Source: Nematopogon swammerdamellus | Lineage: Eukaryota > Arthropoda > Insecta > Lepidoptera > Adelidae | Direction of reading: 5' to 3' | Length of the DNA stretch: 64,000 nt | Assembly: GCA_946902875.1 (NCBI GenBank) | Contig: OX336340.1 | Span: forward strand, 8,019,739-8,083,738 | Shown: positions 10,344-22,539 of the stretch, piece by piece | Layout of the letters: the number at the start of each line of letters is the position of its first letter | How positions within the stretch are numbered: position 1 is the stretch's first letter | Notes under the pieces: generated by a model | Seen by the model: only the letters and a program-made list of their open reading frames with translations | Told to the model about the DNA's origin: nothing | Databases searched by the model: none | Made by a program: the position numbers and the translations under genes

Positions 10344-10954
10344 ACTGAAGTAACAGTGTTCTCCCAAATGTAACAGTACCAGCGATTACAAGTTAGCTCC
10401 AATGAGACCAGTTGAATGATCTCTACACTACGGGTGCACTACGCGCATCAAGTAGGTAGAATCTCATTTAACACCGCGCCCAAGTGTCAAGATTCCGCAA
10501 TTCCGCTTACTCCAGCTTCCGCATCGCAAAATAAACGCAAGCTTGGCAAGCGCGGTCGCTTTCTTCGCCGCTGACATGTCACTTCCCTCCCGACCGCTGA
10601 TTGAGTACAATGTCCGCTGAAGGCCGCTGCTGGAGTGTTTGTTTACTCCGAATTATTCGCATAATATTTTCATTTGAAACAAAGTTGAGATCTTTCAACT
10701 GCTTGAGACACTTAATTACCGAATTCACAGTTGCCAAAATCAACAATCTGTTAACTAACTTTACGCAGCATTTTTTTTTTATCTGTAGCGTCTGATTTGT
10801 ATAATTATTGTTTGTGTGTTTTTGTTTCAGTCCAGTCAGTGTAGCCGGCACTACCATAGGGAACCAAGCACTGGCACGGTTCCGATAGGAAGGATCAAGG
10901 TCAACCATGTAAAATTTTATTAAACAATCGGCCAAACGCGAGTTTTGCCGATTA

Positions 10955-11072
10955 CGCCACCTATTACGGTTCAAAAGAAGCGGTCCTAGGACGGACGACG
11001 GACAGACAGACAGATAGACGTTGTAGGCTTAGTAAATATACTACCGTATGGGTTCGGAGTCGGAACCCTAAA
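10955..11072 (+). repeat. GGTTCCGTA-type repeat, 3' end
   Basis: CCTATTACGGTTCAAAAGAA, a GACAGACAGACAGA run, GTAGGCTTAGTAAATA and the terminal GGAACCCTAAAAATC match the 3' part of the copies at 22793 and 51297. Confidence 0.55.
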
Positions 11073-11172
11073 AATCACATACACTTTTGTTAGTTAGGAA
11101 GTATCTTGCAGTATGGCCTTTTAAGTCATGTCGTTTTAAAATTCCACAAACAATTTAAAACTGAAACACCAT

Positions 11173-12060
11173 TTATTGATTTTCAAAGAAATCGTCGCGA
11201 TATTTGACACACCTTTCCAATCGCTCGAACCGGTTTTGGAAACACTTATTCCACTCTGAAGTTGGGGTTGCCAAAATAGCCGATTTGTATGCTTCAACCG
11301 GTTCTTCTGGTGTGCGGAAACGTTGACCACGAAAACTGCTTGATTTTTAGGAAGGTGATGAAATAATTAGGGCTAACGTGAGGGCTGTATGGCGGGTGGT
11401 CCAGAAATTCCACATTTTGTTCATTTAAAAACGCAATTGTTTGCCGAGCGGTGCGAGAGCTTGAGTTGTCATGGCGTAGCATCATATCATACGGCGTCTT
11501 GAGTTATTTTTCCGAAATTCAGTGATAACTTGTGGCAAGCAGACTGTGGTATACCAGTCAGCGTTAACTGTCTTGCGGTGTTCAAGCACGATGGTGGCAA
11601 CGTGACTAGTCCTTGCCACGAACGAGGCAACCATTTTCTTTGAAATACTCCGTGAGCTTTGGTCGGTTTTGCCTGGTCTTGGAAGACCCAACCCAACGGT
11701 CGACTGCTGCTTGGAATCTGGATTATAAGCATAAATCCAAGATTCGTCACCACTGATAATGTCATAAACATGTTTGGCTCTCCTCGGCCGAATCGCTGCA
11801 GAGTATTACGAAACCATCTCACATGAGCTGGTTTTTGGTCATCCCTAAGCAAATGTGGTATCCAACGAGACTTAACTTTTTACACCAAGCCCTTCACGCA
11901 AGATTTTTTGAATTATAGTCCCTGAAATGCCTACAGATGCTTCAATCTCACGGTATGTCACATGAGGATCTTCGACGATCAGCAGCTGCCTCACAGCGTC
12001 GATGTTCTTTTGGTTCATGGCGGTTTTCGAACGACCTTATTGAGACTGGAATACACACGT
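11173..12060 (-). pseudogene. Mariner transposase pseudogene
   Basis: The minus strand encodes, across several frames, most of a mariner (DD34D) transposase. The second helix-turn-helix is present (HVTYREIEASVGISGTIIQK, from the ATG at 12018). GDESWIYAYNPDS carries the first catalytic Asp. RHDNSSSRTARQTIAFLNEQ carries the second, and the C-terminus reads FRTPEEPVEAYKSAILATP up to the TAA at 11175-11173. The third catalytic Asp, 34 residues after the second, is replaced by Tyr (SPNYF where the family has SPND), so it is dead even apart from its frameshifts near 11340, 11490 and 11700. The N-terminal roughly 80 residues (first HTH) are missing. Terminal repeats were not identified with confidence. 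Confidence 0.85.
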
Positions 12061-12114
12061 TGTAATTCTAAATTCTAATCATTCCACAGTTCTAAGGCAC
12101 GGTACTTTAATAAT

Positions 12115-13627
12115 AAAAAGTCGGCAAGTGCGAGTTGGGCTCGCGCACCGAGGGTTCCGTATCATCAGCATCACTCAATATATTTGTATTATGTAGGTAT
12201 GTACAAAAACAATTGTTTTGGAAAATCACGAACGCCTAAATAAACACTACAGCAATGGTTTGACTGTGCGGCATTCGTGAAGTTATACAAAAATATATTT
12301 CTTATATTATGACTACGACATAACGACATAATATCTAAAATTTTCGGATTTTTTCTTTACTTGTGATGTGAGACCATGCTTCTTGCCAAATTTCATTACT
12401 CCAGGTCAACGTAAGTACCCTATAGGTTTTGATTTCATTTGAATGAGTTTGCAAGTATTAAAATTTGCCATAAATAGCCGTATGTTTTGATTATATTGAT
12501 TTAGAAGCTTTCATTTTATATAACTCGAAGGGATCGCAGACGTTAGTATTCCATATTAATTTCAATTTGATATCTTGACTCGTTACTGAGAAAAAGGGTC
12601 TTGACTTGACACACAAAACAATCAATTTATTTTTAATATCATAACTACAAGTTTACAATTTTAGGATTTTTTCCTTTACGTGTGCTATGAGACCTTGCTT
12701 ATTACCAAATTTTATGATTCTAGGTTGACGGGAAATACCCTATAGGTTTCGATTTGTTTGGAGTGAGTTTGCGAGTATGAAATCTGACATAGATGGCCGT
12801 ATCTTTTGATTGCGTTGATTTAGAAGCTTGCATTTTCTATACCGTAAAGAGATCGTAGCTCTTAGTATTTCATATTAATTTCAATTTGTTATCTTGATCC
12901 GTTCCTGAGAAAGGGGGTCCTTGACATACAAAACAATATTTTTTTTTAATGTTAATAACTACAATTTTACAATTTTCGGATTTTTTCCTTTACTTGTGCT
13001 GTAAGACCTTGCTTCTTACCAAATTTTATGATTCTATGTTAACGGGAAATACCCTATAGGTTTTGATTTGTTTTGAGTGAGTTTGCGAGTATGAAATATG
13101 ACATAGATGGCCGTAACTTTTGATTGCGTTGATTTAGAAGCTTTAGTATTCTACACCTTAAAGAGATCGTAGATCTTAGTATTTCGTATTAATTTCAATT
13201 TGTTATCTTGATCCGTTCCTGAGAAAAAGGGACCTTGACATAGAAAACAAAAAAACAATTTTTTTAATGCCACATAACTATGAATTTACAATTTTAGATT
13301 TTTTCCTTTACTTGTGCTGTGTGACCTTGCTTCTTACCAAATTTCATGATTCTAGGTTAACGGGAAGTACTCTATAGGTTTTGATTTGATTTGCCGGTAG
13401 CAAAATATGTGACTTAAATGGGCGTATCTAGTGATTCCGTTGACCTAGAAGCTTGCATTTTCTACACCTCAAAGGCTTCGTAGACCTTAGTATTTGATAT
13501 TAATTTCAACTTGATACGTCTACCCGTTCCTGAGAAAAAAGGTCTTGACAGACAGACAGACAGACGCACAACAAAGTGATCCTATAAGGGTTCCGTTTTT
13601 TCCTCCTTTGAGGTACGGAACCCTAAA
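12115..13627 (+). mobile_element. Long GGTTCCGTA-type element with internal tandem array
   Basis: The left end GGCAAGTGCGAGTTGGGCTC followed by GCACCGAGGGTTCCGTA, and the right end GGTACGGAACCCTAAAAAC, are the two termini of the family. Inside, four units of about 315 bp start at about 12345, 12665, 12978 and 13292. Each begins with TTTTTTCCTTTACTTGTG-like sequence and ends TTCCTGAGAAA..GG..CTTGAC. A GACAGACAGACAGACG run precedes the right end. There is no ORF. Confidence 0.6.
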
Positions 13628-13892
13628 AACAGAAATCAGCTCCTTGAAACATGAAGTCGCGTTAATCCTTTTCTAATGTTATAGAAAATTATCGCACACT
13701 AAATTTCCCTTGACATCTCCGTTTTCACAATAAACTTATCAACTTTGACATTGTAATGAAACGGTTTGGTAAATCAAAAATCGTTCCTTTCTTTTCGGCT
13801 TTTAAATTTAAAAAGTTAAAATGCTATAATTGCGGGAGGTTTGCAAACGACATGACTTAAAATGCTGCCTGCGTACAACAATTACCTTTCTA

Positions 13893-14192
13893 GTTTTTAG
13901 GTTTCTGTTCCCGTACGCAAGCCTAATAATTACTAAGCCCGCCGTCCGTCCTGTCTGTCCTACCATAAATAAAAAATCTAAAAGTAAAAAATTAAGGCCA
14001 CAAGAAACCTGTTTTTTCAATGTGTTTTTGTTTTTGCTCTATCGTAATAAATAACGTTTATACATAAACGCATAAAAATTGGTGTGATTAGTCTAAACTC
14101 TAGAGTAAAGCAACAAATAATAAAAACAGACCTATTACGTGGTGGTACGGAAATCTCGGTGCGCGAGTCCGACTCGCACTTGGCCGGTTTTA
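13893..14192 (-). mobile_element. Short GGTTCCGTA-type element, complete
   Basis: It begins TTTTTAGGTTTCTGTTCCCGTA and ends CTCGGTGCGCGAGTCC, then GACTCGCACTTGGCCGG. Both family termini are present, giving a 300-bp copy in inverse orientation next to the longer one at 12115. Confidence 0.65.
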
Positions 14193-16600
14193 TTGTTCTT
14201 TAACCATTCCGTAAAATGGAGATGAGATCTAGATGGATATCACCTAGAGCCCGGAGACGTTTTCGTGTATTAAGCACGAAATATTTACTACGACCAACTG
14301 TAGTCCAGCCTCTCGTTTTATATCGGTTTTATGACAACCATAAAATGCACTCCTCGCGCTTTCCTTGAGCCTTAAGGATACTCTACATAGGAGCAGAGCG
14401 GCCGCCCGCTTTCGGAAAATCATTCGTTTAGGCGTCATCTGAATAATCGACGAGAATGCTACACCACTAATACTAAACTCACTGTTCTTGAATACTGAAT
14501 GCGAATTTATTCCGTAATTGAATTTGTTCTTGGCAACCATAAACACAATAACTTTTGAGCGAAGTAACTATACAGGATGAAACGACGATTCCATCGGGGT
14601 TTGCATCACCGGAGTGCCGGAAATGTTCGCGCATAAATTCTTTCGACAAACTTATCTGTACACATGCATTTTGAGCCTCAGACCTCTCGCATCAGAAACG
14701 AATCGCATTAGCCTAATAATTTATTATTATTCATATTATTCACTATCTCATTTATTATTATTTCATCTATATGTACAAAGGGTTCGTTCCAAGCCCCGCC
14801 TAGTGGTGCGCATCTTAAGGTTATGAGCCCTTCACACACTTGGAGAATAATTTGGGTTCGCACACTGTGTTTATGGCAGGGACAGTTTTATTTTCACGGA
14901 TTACATTTTACGATCTGGGCTTAGACAAAGACGTCGTTCGGGTTACATCTCACATTCAAATGGTATCCGTTGTACGTGCCAATCCGTAGGTACGTTTATT
15001 TATTACAAACTACTATCTATATTACTCTACTATCTTCTTCTAATTGAATAATTTGAAATTTATTTAAATACTACGAGTATTCAAATAAAAACAGCCGTGT
15101 CGGCCAACTTTGAGAGAGTTTGAACTGTGAAGGAACGCTACTTTGACATTTAACAATTTCTCGTGTCTATCGCAACCAGAGCTCATTTATAACTTATTTT
15201 AAAAGCAAGTGTTATTAGTTTAATTTTGGGAAAACCGTAAATTAATATGGCGAGGCAGCAATTTTGGGGTTATTAAATTATTACAAATAATTATTCGAGA
15301 AATTCCGGTTTCAAGTGGTCTATATTGACGTTGAACAATTAATGGTATTATGAAGGATAGGATTATGTTGCATTCCTCCATTTTCACCGGCTGCTCTGTA
15401 ATAAAATAGCTTCCATTGATTTAATTACAGCTGGATTAATTTATATTCTGAAATGCAATCCCTCTTCATTATTTCGTCCATAACCTGTGGGTCTGAGCGC
15501 GCAAATCCGAGACTAGATTGTATCTATGTGGTAGACTATTCTCAGCGATCGAAATTCTCCTGAATTGTCAGCGCGGATTTCAGCAAATAGAGGCACTGGA
15601 AACTTCGGAATAATTTGGAGTTCAAGTTTGAAGAAAATATAATGGCTATGTGAGAAGGTATGTCGCTTTTTAGATCGAGAGCTAGACGTCTGTGACAGAC
15701 AGAAGACAAACAATACGATGATTCAGAAATTGCCGCAGCCAACCGCAGTTGGTTTAAAATGATGAACGCTAAAATATCACTTGAAAGGTATAAAATTTAT
15801 CAGAACCTGCTTCATCGTCGAACAGAAATATCGACTGCGAGTTATAGAAAGGCGACGACGCTGACCGTTCGTTTTCCAGGCGAAGCCTTTTAGTTCCACG
15901 GAACTCTACGACAAATATTTCCGGGGGTTGCCGGATTAGGCCATTTAGCGCAGACATACCGCCAAATTTCGTGACGTGAAGACAGAATTTCGGGAAATTA
16001 CTCACTACGTTGAAAAACATGTTTTCAGATTTCAGCAAATTACTAATTGAAGCGTGAATGTCATGCCGCCAAATTAGCGCGGGTGGTGCATATGCTTCGA
16101 TTGATATGAATATTAATGAGCAAAAACTATTTTAAATAATTAAATTTTTATTATTATAATATTCTACTATTTTTCACTTACATACTTTGAAAAAACATTG
16201 TACAACCAGTGGTAAGAGGTCTATAAAAAGTATCCTACTCGTGTGTATGCTTAGATGTTAAATATTTAAACGATTAATGACTATCACTGTATCACGCAAG
16301 AAATCTATAATAATATGTTTAAAATCGTCTCGATATCGAGTAGAAACTCATTTGTGTCATTAGAACAAGATGGCTCCTAAATTGTTTCCGTTACATTTCA
16401 ATGAGCCTTACTGACTTTTCCAATAAACACGTATATCCGCATGCATAAGATGTTGATAATTAGACCAAATTTATTAGACATCGAAAGGCTTAATCGAAAG
16501 GTACCGAAAGGTATCTCTTAGCAGACTTCCCGAGAGAGTCTCCGCAGAACTTTCTGCCCAAAACTTAAGTGGATTCCTACATCTTGCTCAGTCTTCGGAT
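14193..16600. other. No gene recognised
   Basis: About 2.4 kb of AT-rich sequence. Frames at 14244-14546, 15513-15742 and 15769-16038 lack any recognisable motif, codon bias or splice context. No repeat ends are visible. Confidence 0.3.
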
Positions 16601-16850
16601 CAAATAGCGATTTCTGAACGTAATGGACTTATTGGGCACAAGGTTCGGAACGGACGGACGTGATCTCGCGGCACGCGCCCGCATCGAAATCGCGAGAGTA
16701 AAGCGAATGTGCGCCGTATTTGCGTCCTCACTGGAAATAACTCGTGGCAGAGATTCAAATATGTCGCCTGTCCTAAACCCAATCCGCGCGCTTTAATATA
16801 GAATGCCGTTCAGTCGTTACGCGCGACGCTCGCCGCTAAGATGTTATACT
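16601..16850. other. CpG-richer pocket, function unknown
   Basis: The stretch contains CTCGCGGCACGCGCCCGC and ACGCGCGACGCTCGCCGC. A TTCAGTCG initiator-like motif at 16809-16816 follows TTTAATATAG at 16792-16801, but the spacing is too short for a normal TATA-Inr pair. It may be a leader exon or nothing. Confidence 0.2.
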
Positions 16851-16927
16851 ACGTTAACTTGTTATGCCGCCTGTCTCTGACTCAGTCCGACCTTCACACG
16901 CTGTCCATTTTACACAAATCGGTCATA

Positions 16928-17178
16928 TATGGGATATGACTCCCTTCTTATGTGACTAGGTGGTAGGGTTTAACCCGCCCGGGTTGATACCACCGCACTG
17001 AATGAAAGGTCGGTCGAAACGGCCATGTAAATAGTTTGTGTTTTCCGTCCAGTTCAGTGTAGCAGGCACGACCGAAGGGAAGCACTGACGGCATCAAGTT
17101 CACCCGGTGTTATGACATCTGCTGACATCACGAATGTTGTAGGTGATGTAGCCAACGTGTCAGTTACCATAAAAAAAA
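16928..17178 (+). repeat. SINE copy, 5'-truncated, with shared 3' flank
   Basis: It starts within GGGATATGACTCCCTTCTTA and carries the body, tail and poly(A) (CAGTTACCATAAAAAAAAC). Sequence from 17180 to 17327 (ACATACGTTTACACGAATTG.. to ..CCCCGAATTCAGCT) is also found in inverse at 9905-10040 next to the SINE at 10046. Confidence 0.7.
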
Positions 17179-17327
17179 CATAACATACGTTTACACGAAT
17201 TGTATTAACGGTGAAGTGGCACATTTTCTCCGACTACGTTCTCTTCCGACCTCACTACTCAACTCTTATCCATAATGGCGTGATGCTATATAAACCTATA
17301 TGTAACCCCGAATTCAGCTCTATATTT

Positions 17328-20229
17328 TTATGAAAACTGCATTCGATTTGGTGCAGACATTTTACGTGACGCGTGCAGTGCACATACAAATATACAAACT
17401 TATAAACATACAAACATTCGAAAAATTACCTCAACCCCATTCTATTATCCTATATCTCCCCATTTTTTTAACATTGTATTTTATTTAATATTATTTAATA
17501 TTATATATGTGATGAGATGATTGATTTATAATTTGATTTAAAATTTTTATGTGCTCTTCTTCCTTCTCTTCAACAAGTGAGGAGCCACGTACAGATGTTC
17601 CATGTTTTAAATTACTCAAGTTATCAAACGCACGCGTTGCCGATCTCAAATATCCGGAAACCCAACTGTAAACATCCATATAACAATGTGACCCAGTTTC
17701 TCCGCTTCACTTATTCCACAAATGGAAAGACCCTTACCTACTCTATTAATATAATTTGTATGGTCCCTGGCATTGACAGCCAATTCCCTGCTCATACACG
17801 GTTGAACCGGGCTCTAAATACTGCGCCCTAAACGATACGGGTAGGAAATGATTTATGTGTCTGCTTATTTAAGATAGAGTGTATTTTTCGAAGAGGATTT
17901 GAATTTAGAAAGCGAGACATAGAAATAACCGTATAAATCTGTGTACATAAAATGTAAAACAAAGGAAATAACAGTACATAATTTTTTAACAATTTTTATG
18001 GTTGTTCAGAAGAAAATGACGAAAGTATTGAGAGTACATTATCTATTAGCGGACAATAGTCAGATCCGAAGAAGAACTAGACATTTCAAACACAAATACA
18101 ATCATGACTAGATAAAATACACTTTTAAATTTTAAATGAAAGTCAGGTAATAGGTATATGTATATATTATGTTCTACCCATAAAGGCAATCTTAAAGAAA
18201 AGTAAACCGAAACTCGTTGGACTAGTTCGGAATTTTAATAGAGTAATTTAATTCTGCTCTCAAAGTTCTCTTTTGGACGGATGCTAAGGAAAGGGCATAT
18301 GATCGAAGAGCAGAAGAACCTTAAAACTACGCCTTTTGCATCTAAATGGATTTTCAAAAAGATACGTACCCAGGCCGCACCGACAATATCCAAGAAGTAT
18401 TGCGTCGTTCATAACTTACCTGAAGCAATTTACAATTAATCCATAAACGTTTGATTCAATAACAAAATAAAATAGGCATGGTTTATCCACTCTGATTTTG
18501 TGTTAAAATTTGGTTGCGTTCATTAAAAGCATCCCTTATCCTTGCTACAATATGCTCATATACTTACGAAAAAAATGCATACTTAATTATAATACAAAAG
18601 CTATGGGTTAAATATCTATTGCAAAACGTAGAGTTCACATGAGGGAAAGTAGCTCCAACGTTCACGGTAATAAGTATAACGGCTGCTCCAGAACACTTTA
18701 ATCTCTTGGCTTGGACTTGAAAAATTTTAACGATGGCTGCGGGCGGGCCGCGGTCGGCTGCGAAACCTTTTATAGGGCGCTCTTATGTGGGGTAATTGGC
18801 AGAAATAATTTACCTGCGACTGGTGGAAGAGGGAGAAACTTACACCTTTATACTTCAGGACTGAGTACCTGTGTGGTTAACGTCCATCAGCTGCTTGATA
18901 GATATGGAAGCTTTGAAATATTTAAGTTAATATTCTAGATGTAGGAATAACCTTGTAACAAGGAAACTGAAACTAAATATTAATAATTATATAAGTTATC
19001 TAAGACTATCGTCCATCTCCGACAAGGATAATCAATAGTACCAATCGTCATTAAACAAAGTAGTAAAACCTATGACGTTCTATTGTTAAATGTAAGAATA
19101 CAAAAACAAATCAATATTACAATCTATTTTCTACAAAGAAAGCATACTTTGTCTTAAATTTGCCTAGAGCTTTTGCAACGGCTCTCAGAGGAATAAGTCA
19201 TCACCAATAACGAATTACTTAGCCGATGTCTACAAAATTAATAAACAAGGTATCCTCCTCGCCCGAGCGTCTAATTAAACTGGGACCCTCCAGAAAATTG
19301 GATTTCAGCAAAAAAGGCTATCAATTTATCTAATTCTCTTAGTGAATGAAAACCCTTGAGCCTTTCACCATTCTTCTAGCTTAAGCATTGTTGCCTCTAG
19401 ATCCCCGGCTATCCTAGGAAACGAAATGACAGACGATATAACAAATAATAAATTAATTTCCTGTCTTACAAAAGAGTATTTTCACGAACTTTACGCGCAA
19501 ATATTTACGGCTTTTAAGAAAACATTATCGCTTTAATATTAAAGTCCACTTCCACCATTGTGTTGAATCTAACAAAAATCGAGGGAGTCTGCATGTACAC
19601 ATGCAGCCGTCAAACTTAGTTCGTGAATTTGATGTTTGCGCAGTTTGAAACAATTTTTTCGTAAGAAAAATGTTCATCTTTGGTAGCCCATATTGCCCCA
19701 CCTAGGCTTCATACAAGGTTTTATATGATGAAAAGTATCGAATAAAGTTAAGACCTTTGTCTGTTCGTTAGAGTTTGTCTCGATTATGCAGCGTTAACGA
19801 CTAAAGCGCGTGAGGTGTTTGAAGTTTGCGTGTTTTCGCATTTTTCAAAATATGCCAACTTGAAGGGCTGATTTGGGCCAGAAGGGATGGAATGACAAAA
19901 TAAAAATGTATTACGTATTTGAAGTCGTCAGATGGATCTTTCATTCAACATATTTAGAATTGTTGTATGTAGTCTGGTTGCTGAGTACTAAGCGTCACAA
20001 AGTACAAACAAAGTTCCCGAGCCCAAAGACGTTTCATCAAATTCACGTCAAAAGTACTTTATATCTTTATATCCGCCAGAGTGTATTGCCATCCAGCGAA
20101 GGAAAACAGCATCCAACTGGCGACGATGGCACCTAGTCCCCAAGATATGTTTTTTTTTAATATTTAAGTTCTCGTATATTTGTTTAAGTTAGATTTCCTC
20201 TTGTGAATTGTAATTATGAGAATAATAAG
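17328..20229. other. No gene recognised
   Basis: Nearly 3 kb of AT-rich DNA without a convincing ORF, repeat terminus or RNA gene. Short frames (17577-17831, 18711-18938, 19873-20136) show no family signature. Confidence 0.3.
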
Positions 20230-20520
20230 AATACATTAGTTTCACAAAAAAAATATATATATATATTTATATATATATATATATAGATCGTCCTAATCCG
20301 GTCTTAACAGCGGAAGGTGCTATCTGCAGTCGACTCCTATCTTCCTCATTACGTTAGGCGCGCCCCAAGGGAGTAACAGCACGAAGGCTTTATTCGCGAC
20401 CTGACCTGCGACCCCGAGGGACCCGGGATAAGGCTCTGGTGACCTACGTGATCTACGCTTCGCTGCGCTTCTTTCGGAGTGAGCTTGTCTCTCAGCAGCG
20501 TAGTCAGTTTAAATGATACC
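20230..20520. other. AT microsatellite and GC-rich unassigned stretch
   Basis: An (AT)n run at 20252-20285 is followed by about 200 bp of GC-rich sequence (20290-20500) with no ORF. Neither part is assignable. Confidence 0.35.
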
Positions 20521-20537
20521 AGGATTGTTCAGGAATA

Positions 20538-20595
20538 GTAGAGATTTTCGAAAAATTTGCGGCATAGTAACCGCAAATTTTGCGAGAATCTCTAT
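20538..20595. repeat. Hairpin of about 24-bp arms
   Basis: TAGAGATTTTCGAAAAATTTGCGG pairs with the inverted copy CCGCAAATTTTGCGAGAATC..TCTA across a loop of about 7 bases with two or three mismatches. It has pre-miRNA-like size, but could equally be a small foldback element. Confidence 0.45.
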
Positions 20596-21117
20596 GATAC
20601 TCATTCACTAAAACTTAATGTAACATTTTCTTCCAACCTATTTTACCAGTACTATACAAATTCCTTAACAGCTAACAAAAGGTAATCGGCCTCAGACATA
20701 CCACGCCAGAGCTTATAAAACTAATAAATGAGTAATCTAGTGTCAAATCAGCTGACGGATACACATGTTTGCGGTACAAGAATATTGCTGACCCCTTTGC
20801 GAATATCGTCGGCGAGAATTTCGTAACTAGCTCCATTGATCTAATTGAGTATCGTGCATGATAATTGTGTCCTCATCGCCGACCTAAGGAGCCAGGGATT
20901 CCAATAAACTTTCACATATTTACTCTGATCACGTACAAAAGAATGTTTCGGCAAAAAGTTATTCCTGTTATGTAAATTATACTTACGAGGTTATTCAATT
21001 AAAGTGTTCACAGAGCTGAAAATTTTCAGAAACTTGCCTCACAGCTGATAGACGTTTCGGACCAAATGATGGGATCTGGAGGAGCATGTGTTTGTCTTCA
21101 TATCTCCGGTCGATGAT

Positions 21118-21415
21118 ACTTGTTTATTGTTTATTGTATAATTTCATCCATAGGTAGGTAACCTATGCTTGGACATGTTGAAAATTCCGCCAGTTCTAAA
21201 TGCAATGCGAAGAAGAACTGCAGCGGGAGCACAAATGCGTCGATAAGCCTATATCGATCGATAACCATCTATTCGTCTTCTTCTATTCTACTTCGTCGAA
21301 CGAAGCAAATAGATGTTTATCGATCGATATAGGCTTATCGACGCATTTGTGCTCCCGCTGCTGACAAACAAACTTCGCAAGTCACAATGTTTTGTTAGTA
21401 CCTTATAAGTATTAT
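21118..21415 (-). repeat. LINE-tail-like repeat, copy 1 of 3, carrying a nested foldback
   Basis: TTTATTGTTTATTGTATAAT and CATCCATAGGTAGGTAACC run to GTCACAATGTTTTGTTAG, matching 37243-37409 and, in inverse, 61369-61560. The ATAAACAATAAACA-type tail reads on the minus strand as a retroposon 3' end. Copy 2 is uninterrupted and serves as an empty site. Confidence 0.65.
21221..21360. mobile_element. 140-bp foldback element inserted in the repeat at 21118
   Basis: It begins CAGCGGGAGCACAAATGCG and ends with the exact inverse, with arms of about 50 bp that include CGATAAGCCTATATCGATCG. CTG flanks both sides (21218-21220, 21361-21363), whereas the uninterrupted copy at about 37350 has a single ACTGACAAAC. 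A 3-bp CWG duplication is one of the two target types known for PIF/Harbinger elements. It is non-coding. Confidence 0.75.
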
Positions 21416-21730
21416 ATTAAAGAAGAGTTGTAATTATCAATAAATGTTTATTTAATCCACAATTTGTCACTCAAGGTTGTCCAATACTCTCAACATTGTC
21501 CCGCTGAATGCCAATACCGAGGTGCTGCTCCAAGTACGACCCGTCAGGTCGGGCATCGGATTATTCGATCAAGCGTTTTATAAGCTTGTTATAGAGCGCT
21601 CGATCGCGTCCGGTAACCTACCCTTGAGAATGTCCATTGCGAATGACTTGGTAATTTCCACTTCAACATTGTATTTTGTGTTATTGAGTTGTATTTTATA
21701 AAACGTATGGTGGCTTTGAGCAACAAAAGA

Positions 21731-22002
21731 AAACCGGCAAAGTGCGAGTCGAACTCGCGCACCGAGGGTTCCGTATCGCCATGTCATGGTTAGCGCCACT
21801 CACACCATCTATGGCGTGTTATGAAATGCTTCATATTGGTTAAAAGTCATAATTAGTTAAAATGCTTCACGCTCTATTAGGTAGATGGCGCGCGCGCATA
21901 CACGTTTTGGTTTCTTCTATGGGGACCCCCGTGAATTTTTTACTTTTTCTTATTTTTAGGCTTAGTAATAGGGTCCCGTACCGGATACGGAACCCTAAAA
22001 AA
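21731..22002 (+). mobile_element. GGTTCCGTA-type element, complete short copy
   Basis: It starts ACCGGCAAAGTGCGAGTCGA and GCACCGAGGGTTCCGTA, and ends GGATACGGAACCCTAAAAA. It is about 270 bp long and its core contains CGCCATCTA-like and TATGGGGAC-like segments shared with the copies at 22793 and 51297. Confidence 0.7.
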
Positions 22003-22539
22003 TACTAAATCACCTATGAAAGATTATCTCATAATCCTCATGTGTGTGTATAAATATCTCATAGTAAACTGTACCTGTCTGTGCCTTTGGGTAGAAGTGA
22101 AATGAAATCAAGTAATTGTTAGGGTGCCGTTGCCAAGCGTCGCCGGCAAAGGAACCCGAAGGCGCGGTTTATATACAGAAGCGACTTCTGGCGAGGACGT
22201 GGCGAGGACATGGCGCGGACGTGGCGTGGACGTGCCACGGACTCGACGATATATTATGGTGGCACTTCACTTGGCTTAGCGTATTCGCGATTGTTGCAAA
22301 CATTTTAGTTTTATCTCGCTCTAAACAAGCCATTAAAGGGAGACGAAACGGAAATGTTTGCCAAATATTTGTGTGCATACAGCCAAGTGAAGTGCCGGCA
22401 TTATACAGAAGTGGCGAAGACGTGCTATGGTGTGTCATTCATTTCATTATACAGGCTGACTTCGTTGTGACAGCGTATCTTCCTCATCAGAAGACGAAGA
22501 TACGCTGGCTTTGCTACAACTTATTAATATGCAGAGACA

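Noticed and set aside
12340..13560. CRISPR-like regular repeats
   Set aside because: The units are about 315 bp long, contiguous and diverged, so this is a tandem repeat in a eukaryotic dispersed element.
16791..16820. TATA/initiator core promoter
   Set aside because: The TATA-like and TCAGT motifs are only about 15-19 bp apart, too close for a standard pair.
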